Shown: piece after piece, positions 18,158-27,108 of the stretch
How positions within the stretch are numbered: position 1 is the first letter of the stretch
How the letters are laid out: each line of letters starts with the position of its first letter
Assembly (NCBI RefSeq): GCF_000331305.1
Contig: NZ_KB217478.1
Location: 5,367,595 to 5,431,594, forward strand
Direction: 5' to 3'
DNA length: 64,000 bases
From: Calothrix sp. PCC 7103
GTDB taxonomy: Bacteria > Cyanobacteriota > Cyanobacteriia > Cyanobacteriales > Nostocaceae
Position numbers and translations under genes: made by a program
The notes under the pieces: model-generated
What the model was told of the DNA's origin: nothing
Databases searched by the model: none
Seen by the model: the letters and a program-made list of their open reading frames with translations, nothing else

Positions 18158-18610
18158 TATGAAAGGCTATATCAGAGTATAGATGAGGAAAAAATTAGAT
18201 TACTAAAAATCTATTTTATTGCTTGTCGTTAAAATAGTAAACCAGAATACACATCTCTAAAATATGCACATTGGTAGATGTAAAAAAAGTCAATCTATCA
18301 AATAGAATACTGGTTAAGTACATAGTATTTGTAATAAAAGCAAATGTAATTATGATTTTGATTGGATTTGTAATTTTGTCCCAATTGAAGCAAATACAGC
18401 CTTTTGCTTGATTTTGTATGGTATGTCATCGGTCTAACACTTTTTGTCTCAGTTTAAATGTAAAAAGGAGATAATTCACAATTTGTATGATGTATGCCAT
18501 TTTGCTATTGTTACTTCCCATACAAATAGAATGGCATTGATGAATACCGCATTGACGTTAATTGTGCTGTATGCGGTTATACTGTGTGCGAGCTTCGGAG
18601 CAAGAGATTG

Positions 18611-21600
18611 ATGCGATTAATCACAAGCGATAGCTATGCTGGGTATTTAGTAAGACGGTTGTTGCTAGCTGCTGTTGTAGTTCCACTCGTTGTTGGATGG
18701 TGGGTATACTGCGGAATAGGTGCTGGGGTTTTTGACGCAGGGTTTGCGTTTGGACTTTATGCTATTGTTTTAGTTGTAATTTTCACTATTATTATATGGC
18801 GCAGCGCAGCAAGTATCGAGAAACTAAGTCGTCAGCGAGATTGGGTGCAAGCAGCGTTGAATGCGAATGAAGAAAAACTTCAAAGTTTTTTTGAATCGAA
18901 TATAATTGGAATTCTGTTTGGTGATATATACGGTAACGTTAGTCTTGCCAATGATGAATTTTTGCGGATGATTGATTATTCACGCGAAGATTTAAAGGCT
19001 CTAAGAATTCGTTGGGTTGATATTACACCACCCGAATATATAGATTTAGAAACAGAACGCATTGCCGAAGCTAAGAAGTATGGCATTTGTAAGCCTTACG
19101 AAAAAGAGCTTATTCGTAAAAATGGAACTCGGATTCCAATATTGGTTGGTTATACGTTGACAGGAGAAAAACGCGAGGAGTTAGTAGCTTTTATTCTTGA
19201 TTTGAGTGAGCGTAAGCAAGTTGAAGCCGCATTGCAAAAAAGCGAAGAACGCTTCCGTTTAGCTGTAGATAATATTCCTGATACGTTAGCTATTTATGAC
19301 GCGCAAAGAAAACTAGAGTTTGTTAATGCCGCTGCACTGCGAGTCACGAATAAATCTTGCGAAGAAGTTATAGGAAAAACTGATGAAGAAATTTTTCCAT
19401 CTGCTGTTACAGATACTTATTTAAAAGCACTGATACAAGCACAGCAAACTCTGACGACACAAACTACAGAAGCAACGGTAACTTTACCTAACTGTGGAAC
19501 ATTTACTACGTTGATAAAATATGTGCCGATTTTGAAAGAAAATGGCGAACTTCACCAAATTCTCGCTATTAATAATGATATTACTGCGAGTAAACAAGTC
19601 GAAATTACGCTTCGGAATCAGCAAAACTGGCTTGAATATTTACTTAATTTAATGCCGGCGCCTTTACTTTTGATTGAACCAAAAACTGCCAAAGTTATTT
19701 TTGCTAACCGTGCTGCCGATGAAATAGCTGGGGGTGAATTTCCCAAAGGCAAATCAGCGGAGGAATATCATACAGTTTATTATTGTACAGATTCCACAGG
19801 GCAGCGTATCCCAGACGAACAAATGCCGGGTGTAAGAGTTGCACGTGGCGAAAGGTTGGATGGTGTCGAAATGGACTGGCATATCTCCAATGGTGAAATT
19901 CGCTCATTACTGATATTTGCTGATACATTAAGCGAAATGTATGGGCACCCTGCAACTTGCGTGTTAATGTTCCAAGATATTAGTAAGCGCAAAGAAGTCG
20001 AAAAAGCTTTGTCTTTAGGTTATAAGCGGCTTCAGTTGCTTTTTGGAACTGCGAGCGATTTGTTATCAAGTCAAGAACCAATAGCATTACTCCACAGTGT
20101 TTTCCACAAGCTATCAGAACAAATAGGTTTAGATTGTTACTTTAATTATTTAGTTGATGAACCCAAACAGAAGTTACATTTAGCTTCGTATAGTGGTGTT
20201 ACAGAGGCAGTCGCAACAAATATTAATGTATTACATTTTAATGAAGCGATATGTGGAACTGTTGCTGCCCAACGTCAATTTATCGCCCTAGAAGATGTAC
20301 ATAATACTACTAACCTTAAAACTGAGTTGATTCGAGATTTAGAAATTACAGCTTTTGCTAGTTATCCATTAATAGCTCAGGGGCAATTATATGGAACGTT
20401 AGGTTTTGGCAGTCGTTCGCGTACTAAATTTAGCCAAAACGAAATTGGTATGATGCAAGCAGTGTGTGACCAAATTGCTGTTGCCATAGAACGTTCACGT
20501 TTGCTTGGGTCGTTACAGCAGCAAGCTGACCAACTGCGCGATGCAAACCGGATGAAAGATGAATTTTTGGCTATTTTGTCGCATGAATTACGCTCACCTC
20601 TGAATTCTATATTAGGCTGGTCACAGTTGCTTATCGGGCGCCCAAATCTTGATGCAACAAAAAAAACACAGGCATTAGAAACAATCGAACGTAATGCACG
20701 CGCTCAAAAGCAACTAATTGAAGATTTGCTTGATATTTCGCGTATCATCCGTGGTAAATTACGGCTCAATGTCGCACCGTGTAATATTGTACCAATTGTA
20801 GAAGCAGCCATTCAAACAGTGCGTATTGCAGCAGAAGCAAAACACATAGAAGTAATATTTACAATTCAGGATTCGAGTTGGCAAGCGAGTCAAAAACTAA
20901 TTTCACAAGATAAACTTTCCCAGCGACAAGCTTCAATTCTTGACCCTAAACTTTTCGTCAAAGCTGATGCAGAGCGTTTACAGCAGGTAACTTGGAATTT
21001 ACTATCCAACGCGATTAAATTTACAGGAGTTGGAGGAGAAGTAGAAATTAAATTAATTAGATTATCAACAGTCAATTGTGAGCATTGTGGCGCCTTAGAC
21101 CAAGTCTTAATTCAAGTCCAAGATAACGGTATTGGTATTCAACCTGATTTTATCCCTTATGTGTTCGACCGTTTTCGACAAGCAGATAGTTCGAGTACAA
21201 GAACACATGGGGGTTTAGGTTTAGGTTTAGCAATAGTCAAACATTTAGTAGAACTTCATGGTGGTAACGTCGCAGTTGAAAGTCAAGGAGAAGGATTGGG
21301 TGCCACATTCACAGTTACACTACCACTATTGAGTAATGAGCATATTCAAACAACTTCACTCGACATCATATCCCCTTCAAATACAACTTCTCCAGCCTTA
21401 AGCTTCTTACCCTCACTCGAAGGGATACGTGTACTAGTTGTGGATGATGAAGCTGATACCCGCAACTTTGTAGTAACTGTTCTCGAACAATCTTATGCAC
21501 AAGTACAAGCTGCTGCTTCCGTAACTGAAGCACTTGAATTAATATCTCAGTGTAAACCAGATGTAATAGTCAGTGATATAGGAATGCCTGGGGAAGATGG

Positions 21601-21796
21601 ATACGCGCTAATCCGTAAAATTCGTGAGCTACCATCTAACGCTGGAGGAAGCATACCTGCCGCAGCAATTACTGCTTATGCTCGTGCAGAAGACCGATTA
21701 CGTGCAATTAGAGAAGGTTTTCAATTACACCTACCAAAACCTATTGAAGCCGCAGAATTAACTACCGTCGTCGCTTCTTTAGTAGGAAGAACATAG
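18611..21796 (+). CDS. Hybrid sensor histidine kinase (TM-PAS-PAS-PAS-GAF-HisKA-HATPase-REC)
   Basis: 1061 residues from the ATG at 18611, which has GGAG ten bases upstream; a GTG at 18584 would add nine. Two membrane helices (about 15-65) are followed by three PAS domains (about 85-205, 215-335 and 340-465). A GAF domain follows (about 480-635). The HisKA box LSHELRSPLNS holds His658. The HATPase has NLLSNAIKF, DNGIGI and GGLGLGLAI. A C-terminal receiver contains VVDDEAD and SDIGMPGEDGY with the phospho-acceptor Asp near 989. The first PAS contains the NxxFLRM-type start seen in redox or ligand sensors, but no heme or flavin site is evident. The receiver implies a phosphorelay to an unknown phosphotransfer protein. 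No partner is adjacent. Confidence 0.92.
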   Translation: MRLITSDSYAGYLVRRLLLAAVVVPLVVGWWVYCGIGAGVFDAGFAFGLYAIVLVVIFTIIIWRSAASIEKLSRQRDWVQAALNANEEKLQSFFESNIIGILFGDIYGNVSLANDEFLRMIDYSREDLKALRIRWVDITPPEYIDLETERIAEAKKYGICKPYEKELIRKNGTRIPILVGYTLTGEKREELVAFILDLSERKQVEAALQKSEERFRLAVDNIPDTLAIYDAQRKLEFVNAAALRVTNKSCEEVIGKTDEEIFPSAVTDTYLKALIQAQQTLTTQTTEATVTLPNCGTFTTLIKYVPILKENGELHQILAINNDITASKQVEITLRNQQNWLEYLLNLMPAPLLLIEPKTAKVIFANRAADEIAGGEFPKGKSAEEYHTVYYCTDSTGQRIPDEQMPGVRVARGERLDGVEMDWHISNGEIRSLLIFADTLSEMYGHPATCVLMFQDISKRKEVEKALSLGYKRLQLLFGTASDLLSSQEPIALLHSVFHKLSEQIGLDCYFNYLVDEPKQKLHLASYSGVTEAVATNINVLHFNEAICGTVAAQRQFIALEDVHNTTNLKTELIRDLEITAFASYPLIAQGQLYGTLGFGSRSRTKFSQNEIGMMQAVCDQIAVAIERSRLLGSLQQQADQLRDANRMKDEFLAILSHELRSPLNSILGWSQLLIGRPNLDATKKTQALETIERNARAQKQLIEDLLDISRIIRGKLRLNVAPCNIVPIVEAAIQTVRIAAEAKHIEVIFTIQDSSWQASQKLISQDKLSQRQASILDPKLFVKADAERLQQVTWNLLSNAIKFTGVGGEVEIKLIRLSTVNCEHCGALDQVLIQVQDNGIGIQPDFIPYVFDRFRQADSSSTRTHGGLGLGLAIVKHLVELHGGNVAVESQGEGLGATFTVTLPLLSNEHIQTTSLDIISPSNTTSPALSFLPSLEGIRVLVVDDEADTRNFVVTVLEQSYAQVQAAASVTEALELISQCKPDVIVSDIGMPGEDGYALIRKIRELPSNAGGSIPAAAITAYARAEDRLRAIREGFQLHLPKPIEAAELTTVVASLVGRT

Positions 21797-21829
21797 TATG
21801 GTCGTCAGTGACGACCCGACAAAACCGTT

Positions 21830-22555
21830 TTACTGCCTGTAAAAATATTCTTCTTCTGCTCTTTTATCGCTAAACAAACCTAACAGTGGGCCAAGAATGG
21901 CGCCGAACACAAAACCACCAGCATGTGCCCAATATGCAATACCACCGCTTTCCATACCTATATTAGTAGTTGTTTCCAGACTTGCCACACCATAAAATCC
22001 CTGTTGCAAGAACCAAAATCCTAAGAAAAAGTACGCAGGTACTCTAAAAGTTGGGAAAAATATACCTAAAGGTACAACACCAAGAATTTCAGCTTGAGGA
22101 AAACGTAGAATATAGGCGCCCATAACTCCAGCAATGGCGCCGCTTGCTCCTAAATTCGGAATATTTGAACCTTGGGCAAAATACCACTGAGTCAGCGACG
22201 CCAAAATTCCACATGCTAAGTAAAAAATTAAATACTTAACATGACCAAGCTTATCTTCGACGTTATTACCAAAAATCCAGAGGAACAGCATATTTCCGCC
22301 CAAATGCAATATACCCCCATGTAGAAATTGAGAAGTAATCAAAGTACTCCACTCAGGTATAGGCTGATTAATTGTCGCTCCACCAAAACTCAAACTTAAC
22401 TCGCGTGGAACAACCGCGAATAAATGCATAAACCCATCCAAATACTGAGGAGGGAGACTCGACTCATATAAAAAAGCTAAAACATTAAGCGCAATCAGCC
22501 CAAAAGTCACATATGGGGTGATTGTCGTGGGATTATTATCGCGAATTGGAACCAC
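21830..22555 (-). CDS. Rhomboid family intramembrane serine protease
   Basis: 241 residues with about six membrane helices. The family blocks are all present: WSTLITSQFLHGGILHLGGNMLFLWIFG, the catalytic serine motif GASGAIAGVMGAY and the catalytic histidine in AHAGGFVFGAILG. Rhomboids cleave membrane-spanning substrates within the bilayer. The N-terminus MVPIRDNNPTTITPYVTFGLI is typical of the bacterial GlpG/YqgP-like branch. The substrate is unknown. It is convergent with the hybrid kinase gene, with only about 33 bp between the stops. Confidence 0.92.
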   Translation of the reverse strand: MVPIRDNNPTTITPYVTFGLIALNVLAFLYESSLPPQYLDGFMHLFAVVPRELSLSFGGATINQPIPEWSTLITSQFLHGGILHLGGNMLFLWIFGNNVEDKLGHVKYLIFYLACGILASLTQWYFAQGSNIPNLGASGAIAGVMGAYILRFPQAEILGVVPLGIFFPTFRVPAYFFLGFWFLQQGFYGVASLETTTNIGMESGGIAYWAHAGGFVFGAILGPLLGLFSDKRAEEEYFYRQ

Positions 22556-22638
22556 AGACTTTTATCCTTAACTTTAACCAACCAGCCTCACATTACTCAA
22601 ATTTTATACCGCGCGCTTCTTTCTTTAGGCTAAATTTA

Positions 22639-22665
22639 GTGGAATAGGCATCCTTGCCCGTTCCG
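22639..22665. repeat. GGCATCCTTGCC-type repeat
   Basis: GTGGAATAGGCATCCTTGCCCGTTCC is an inverse-orientation copy of the dispersed family seen at 10876 and elsewhere. It lies in the 290-bp gap between the divergent rhomboid and cyclophilin genes. Confidence 0.6.
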
Positions 22666-22755
22666 AATATGGACTCAAGTTGAAAACCCTGATTCGTAAG
22701 GTGCCTATCTAAACACGGCGCCATCGCAGCAAGATTTTTAAATCGTTATTCCAAT

Positions 22756-22783
22756 TGTAGAGACGCTTGGGTATCGCGTCTAT
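22756..22783. repeat. TGTAGAGACGC inverted repeat
   Basis: TGTAGAGACGC is followed after 8 bp by GCGTCTAT, forming an imperfect hairpin. The left arm resembles the ends of the ~50-bp element at 693 and 23951. It lies about 60 bp before the cyclophilin start codon. Confidence 0.5.
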
Positions 22784-22845
22784 GGGAAGATTGTTTATGG
22801 GTAACACCCAGTTGAGAAAATTAATGCGCTCGTTGAGTAGTCTCC

Positions 22846-23943
22846 ATGTTCGATTTATTAAAAAGCAAACTGAAGGGCAGTCTAAAATTAGTGCTGTCAC
22901 TAACTCTAATTTTAGGTATTACTACTGGGTGGACTCCCCCTAGTTACGCTGCGCTGCCAGCAGGAAATGCCATCACCGACGGTAAAGCACTGTTACGTTA
23001 CGCACTGCCTATCGATAACAAACCTGTACGTGAGTTGCAAAAAAGTATAGAAGATATCTCTAACCAGCTACGTGCGAACAAACGTTGGAGTGCAGTTAAT
23101 AATGATGTAAAGAAAGCATCGCGTGTTCTTGATAAACCTGATAAAATTCTCGCTGCGGTCAAAAGTGAACGTCAAGCTGAAGCACAGCAGTTAATTGGGC
23201 AAATCAAAACAAAAGTTGAATCGCTCCGTGCTGTTGCAGAAGTTAAAGATAAAGATAAGGTTCGCTCTGAACGTGCTGCTGTTCTAGATTTAGTAGGTGA
23301 TTTAGAACAACTGATGGTGAAAGCGTTCCCTTACGAAGTTCCTAGCGAATATAGTAATTTGCCTCAACTCAAGGGTCACGCGAAAATAGCGATTCAGACG
23401 AATAAGGGTGATATGACGGTTGAAGTTGACGGTTATAGCGCACCTGTGACTGCTGGTAATTTTGTTGATTTAGTTCAACGTGGTTTTTATAACGGTTTGG
23501 AATTTACTCGTTCTGAAGAGTCTTATGTTCTTCAAACTGGTAAACCCAAAGATGCTGATGGTTTTATTGACCCTAAAACTAATAAATACCGCGCGGTTCC
23601 GTTTGAGGTTTTGGTAGAAGGTGATAAGGCGCCTACTTATGGTACTACTTTAGAAGAAGCTGGTCGCTATACAGATATGCCTGTATTACCTTTCTCTTCG
23701 TTTGGTGCCTTAGCTTTAGCACGTCCAGAGCGCGATGTCAATGGTGGTTCGTCGCAAATTTTCTTCTTTCTATTTGAACCAGAGTTAACACCTGCTGGAC
23801 GTAATTTGTTAGATGGTCGTTATGCCATTTTTGGTTATGTTACTGAAGGTAAGGAAGTTTTAGACCAACTCAAAGCTGGTGACAAAATTCAATCGGCAAA
23901 AGTTATTGATGGTTTAGAAAATTTAGTAGAACCCGTTGAATAA
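22846..23943 (+). CDS. Lumenal/periplasmic peptidylprolyl isomerase, TLP40-like cyclophilin
   Basis: 365 residues. The signal peptide (basic KSKLKGSLK, hydrophobic core about 14-30) ends near SYA-A at about residue 35. A helical region (about 40-160) with many Lys and Glu precedes the cyclophilin domain (about 175-360). Cyclophilin landmarks are AIQTNKGDMTVEVDGYSAPVT, NFVDLVQRGFYNGLEF, NGGSSQIFFF and YAIFGYVTEG. The helical bundle plus cyclophilin layout matches the thylakoid-lumen protein TLP40 and its cyanobacterial homologues, which catalyse proline isomerisation and have been linked to photosystem II maintenance. Several canonical active-site residues of CypA look altered, as in TLP40, so catalysis may be weak. 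Monocistronic. Confidence 0.88.
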   Translation: MFDLLKSKLKGSLKLVLSLTLILGITTGWTPPSYAALPAGNAITDGKALLRYALPIDNKPVRELQKSIEDISNQLRANKRWSAVNNDVKKASRVLDKPDKILAAVKSERQAEAQQLIGQIKTKVESLRAVAEVKDKDKVRSERAAVLDLVGDLEQLMVKAFPYEVPSEYSNLPQLKGHAKIAIQTNKGDMTVEVDGYSAPVTAGNFVDLVQRGFYNGLEFTRSEESYVLQTGKPKDADGFIDPKTNKYRAVPFEVLVEGDKAPTYGTTLEEAGRYTDMPVLPFSSFGALALARPERDVNGGSSQIFFFLFEPELTPAGRNLLDGRYAIFGYVTEGKEVLDQLKAGDKIQSAKVIDGLENLVEPVE

Positions 23944-23950
23944 TTAATAA

Positions 23951-24004
23951 TGTAGAGATGTGATATATCCCTACGGGAAAACCTCCGGTTTACACGTCTC
24001 TACA
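23951..24004. repeat. Dispersed ~50-bp palindromic element, copy 2
   Basis: TGTAGAGATGTG at the left end pairs with CACGTCTCTACA at the right end. The interior is nearly identical to the copy at 693-742. It lies seven bases after the cyclophilin stop and could act as that gene's transcript-end hairpin. Confidence 0.72.
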
Positions 24005-24129
24005 AAATACATTTTTACAATTTGCGTTCGTCATTGAAAAATCAGATTTTGGGGTAAAATTCCAGCAAATACCGATGTCAAAAAAATTATCGAAAACTTG
24101 GGTATGTATAGTAATTTTAATTCCAAAAA

Positions 24130-25119
24130 ATGAAAGTACACGATATTGGTGAGCAAGGTCTTTTAAAAATTCTACAGCGGTTTTGCCCGTCAGATGTTAT
24201 TGGCGATGATGCTGCTGTATTAATTACAGAACCTGAACAATCTTTAGTAGTTACGACTGATGTATTAGTTGATAACGTTCATTTCAGTGAAATTACTACG
24301 TCTCCTGAAGATGTTGGTTGGCGTGCGGTTGCTGCTAATTTATCAGATTTAGCGGCAATGGGCGCCTCTCCATTAGGTATTACTGTTGGTTTAGCTTTGC
24401 CAGGTAATATCGAAGTTGATTGGGTAGAGCGTTTGTATTGTGGAATGACTGAGTGCTTACAAAAATATCATGCTTCGATAGTCGGTGGTGATTTAGTAAG
24501 GGCGCCTGTTATAACTATTTCTATTACTGCATTTGGACAAGCACATCCCCAAAATATTATTCGACGTAATACTGCTAGAGTCCGTGATGCGATTATTGTT
24601 ACAGGTGTTCACGGCGCCTCGCGTGCGGGTTTAGAGTTATTACTACACCCAGAAAGAGGAAAAAATATAAATGAAGCTGATAAACAAACTTTAATAAAAG
24701 CTCACCAACGTCCTCAACCTCGTCTTGATATTCTGCCTATACGTAAGGATATTAACTTTAGCCAAATTAGTGGAATGGATAGTAGTGACGGACTCGCGGA
24801 TGCTGTGTTACAAATTTGTCGTGCCAGTAATGTCGGCGCCGTTTTAGAGTGGCAAAAAATACCCGTGCCCAAAGTTTTTCAAAATTGGCTTACACCAATA
24901 CAAACTTTAGAATACGTATTATACGGGGGTGAAGATTTTGAATTAGTACTGTGCTTACCATATCTCGAAGCTGAAATATTAGTTCAAGAATTTGGTAAAA
25001 ATGCAGCAATTATCGGGACAATCACATCTAACTTGAATGTAGTAGTTCATGACGATAAAAAAGAAATACCCGACCAAGTTCTTACACTTGACCGGGGATT
25101 TCAACACTTTAATATCTAA
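24130..25119 (+). CDS. thiL: Thiamine-monophosphate kinase ThiL
   Basis: 329 residues, normal length. ThiL phosphorylates thiamine monophosphate to the cofactor thiamine diphosphate with ATP. Family motifs are visible: MKVHDIGEQGLLKIL at the start, the metal/ATP-binding DDAAVL, VTTDVLVDNVHF, VAANLSDLAAMGASPLG, and the C-terminal YGGEDFELVLCLP. It belongs to the PurM/HypE superfamily. Its stop abuts the stop of gap2 with no spacer, so the two genes are convergent and no terminator fits between them. Confidence 0.96.
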   Translation: MKVHDIGEQGLLKILQRFCPSDVIGDDAAVLITEPEQSLVVTTDVLVDNVHFSEITTSPEDVGWRAVAANLSDLAAMGASPLGITVGLALPGNIEVDWVERLYCGMTECLQKYHASIVGGDLVRAPVITISITAFGQAHPQNIIRRNTARVRDAIIVTGVHGASRAGLELLLHPERGKNINEADKQTLIKAHQRPQPRLDILPIRKDINFSQISGMDSSDGLADAVLQICRASNVGAVLEWQKIPVPKVFQNWLTPIQTLEYVLYGGEDFELVLCLPYLEAEILVQEFGKNAAIIGTITSNLNVVVHDDKKEIPDQVLTLDRGFQHFNI

Positions 25120-26133
25120 TTAAGCCCATTTAGCAGCAACTAATTCTGCTAAGTCGAGTACGCGCTGACTGTAACCCCACTCGTTATCGTACCAAGCCAT
25201 GACTTTTACCATATCGCTACCCATAACGAGTGTGAGGTTAGCGTCAATGATGGAAGATTCATCGGTACCTTGGTAGTCAGAAGATACTAAAGGTAAGTCG
25301 CTGTAAGCGAGAATACCTTTTAAATCGTTTTCAGAAGCGTGTTTGAGAGCTTCGTTCACTTCCTCAGTGATAGTACGCTTTTCGACTTGAACTACAAAGT
25401 CAACCATTGAAACATTAGGTGTAGGAACACGTAGTGCTACACCATTTAGTTTTCCTTTCAAGTCTGGCAATACTAATGCTACAGCTTTTGCCGCACCAGT
25501 TGAAGTTGGTACAATATTCATAGCCGCAGCGCGCGCTCTTCTGAGGTCGCGGTGTGAAGCATCAAGCAAGCGTTGGTCCCCAGTATAACTGTGGGTGGTT
25601 GTCATGGTGCCTTTGATAATGCCGAATTTTTCGTTCAACACTTTTGCGATTGGCGCCAGACAGTTAGTGGTACAGCTAGCATTACTAATAATGTGATGCT
25701 TATTGTGGTCGTAATCGTGATGATTAACGCCCATTACAAATGTACCATCTTCGTTTTTGCCTGGGGCAGTAATTAAAACCTTTTTAGCTCCTGCATTAAC
25801 GTGCTTCATGGCGCCTTCTTTTGCCGTGAACACACCTGTCGCTTCGATAATAAGGTCAATTCCCCATTCTTTCCAGGGCAAGTTTTCTGGGTTGCGGTCT
25901 GACACACACTTGACAGTTTTTCCGTTGATGATAATTGAGTTGTCATCAGCAGAAATTTCAGCACCCCTTAATTTCCCAAGCATCGTGTCATACCTGAGAA
26001 GGTGTGCGTTCGTTTTTGGGTCAGACGTATCGTTAATCGCAACAAGTTCGATGTTGCTGTTTTCTCTGCCTACCCAACAACGCGCAAAGTTTCGTCCAAT
26101 GCGACCGAAACCATTGATTGCAACTCTAATCAC
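25120..26133 (-). CDS. gap2: Type I glyceraldehyde-3-phosphate dehydrogenase, Gap2-like
   Basis: 337 residues. The NAD(P)-binding start [20 protein letters not shown], the catalytic [12 protein letters not shown] block and the C-terminal [15 protein letters not shown] are complete. The segment [23 protein letters not shown] resembles the photosynthetic, NADP-using Gap2/GapA-B type rather than the glycolytic Gap1, so a role in the Calvin cycle is likely. That subtype call rests on overall likeness. It is convergent with thiL. The 975 bp upstream of its start lack another clear gene. Confidence 0.93.
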   Translation of the reverse strand: MIRVAINGFGRIGRNFARCWVGRENSNIELVAINDTSDPKTNAHLLRYDTMLGKLRGAEISADDNSIIINGKTVKCVSDRNPENLPWKEWGIDLIIEATGVFTAKEGAMKHVNAGAKKVLITAPGKNEDGTFVMGVNHHDYDHNKHHIISNASCTTNCLAPIAKVLNEKFGIIKGTMTTTHSYTGDQRLLDASHRDLRRARAAAMNIVPTSTGAAKAVALVLPDLKGKLNGVALRVPTPNVSMVDFVVQVEKRTITEEVNEALKHASENDLKGILAYSDLPLVSSDYQGTDESSIIDANLTLVMGSDMVKVMAWYDNEWGYSQRVLDLAELVAAKWA

Positions 26134-26820
26134 AGCGTCTTGCCCTCTGTATTTATGCCTAAAAAATGCTACTTATGACCACAATCATACCGCAAAGGGG
26201 GAGTATTTATAACTATTAAGCGTTAAATCTTAAAAAAAAATATAGAAACCTCTTTAAGAAACCAGGTTTCTTCGTCACAATTGTAATGAGAACAATGATT
26301 TTGCCTAGAAACCTGGTTTCTGTGACACCGTTTACTTGACGAACCTCTATGACTAACGGTGTAAACAGATAAATTGCTTTAAACGAGCCTGAATAGTTTA
26401 ACTGATTTCTGTAGTTGTTGTGTTATTTGCTTGCGTATTGACCTGTTTCTAAGTTATATTCTCACCACTTGGAGTCAACGGACAAATGGAACACTCGCTC
26501 ATTGGGTAAATACCAAGAGTAATTACTCGTTTGCACTTAAAAAAGTCAGAGCGTTATTTGTCCTAATACCCTAAGTATTTCACACGCTCGTCAGGAGGTA
26601 TCAACAGCTACTAAATATATAGATGGATAAAGCTGGTTTTATCTATGCCTATATTGCTATATAAGTTATTGCTGTCTAAATGCGTATTGCAGGGTGCCTT
26701 TGGAAGGTCATTATAACCAGTATACATATGTAGAGCTACCCATTAAATATTAAAGTATGGTCGTTTTTAAGTACTTCGGTTACTATTGATTGTCCGTGAC
26801 TTTGGGAAAAAGGAGCTTTA
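26134..26820. other. Long intergenic stretch upstream of gap2
   Basis: This AT-rich region contains two AGAAACC-GGTTTCT palindromes (26257-26271 and 26307-26321) and no frame that looks coding. The gap2 promoter should lie in it, but I could not assign -35/-10 boxes with confidence. Confidence 0.5.
26257..26321. repeat. Two AGAAACC-GGTTTCT palindromes 50 bp apart
   Basis: AGAAACCAGGTTTCT (26257-26271) and AGAAACCTGGTTTCT (26307-26321) differ only at the central base. They lie between gap2 and murC. Confidence 0.72.
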
Positions 26821-26994
26821 TTGCCTTCTCATGAAATCAATCATATAGATGGAGAATGCATTTATAGTCGTATGTTTCCCGATAGTGTTGGAAATATCAG
26901 AATAAACATATTATTAATTCAGTTAGAGAAAAACATGAAGAATACATGTAAAATCGTTGTCAATAAACCAGATGCAATGGAGGATATAGTTTGA
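26821..26994 (+). CDS. Possible small protein (57 aa) with a TTG start
   Basis: A TTG at 26821 follows AAAAAGGAG with a suitable 5-base spacer and opens a frame to TGA at 26992: (M)PSHEINHIDGECIYSRMF through DAMEDIV. The frame is closed by a stop only 24 bases further upstream, so the TTG is the only reasonable start. There is no membrane segment and no family I recognise. It may be a small gene, a leader ORF of murC (115 bp downstream) or a chance frame. Confidence 0.25.
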   Translation: MPSHEINHIDGECIYSRMFPDSVGNIRINILLIQLEKNMKNTCKIVVNKPDAMEDIV

Positions 26995-27108
26995 TGCACA
27001 ACTGCGCTTTCGTGATGCAGGCGCCTACGAGGTAACGAGTGAAATACCTGTTATGATACCCGTGATATTTGTACTTTTAGTGTGGTGTGGTGTAAGAGGA
27101 GTTCTGTA

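Noticed and set aside
25573-26212. Plus-strand frames opposite gap2
   Set aside because: Antisense to a highly conserved GAPDH; no start context or family match.
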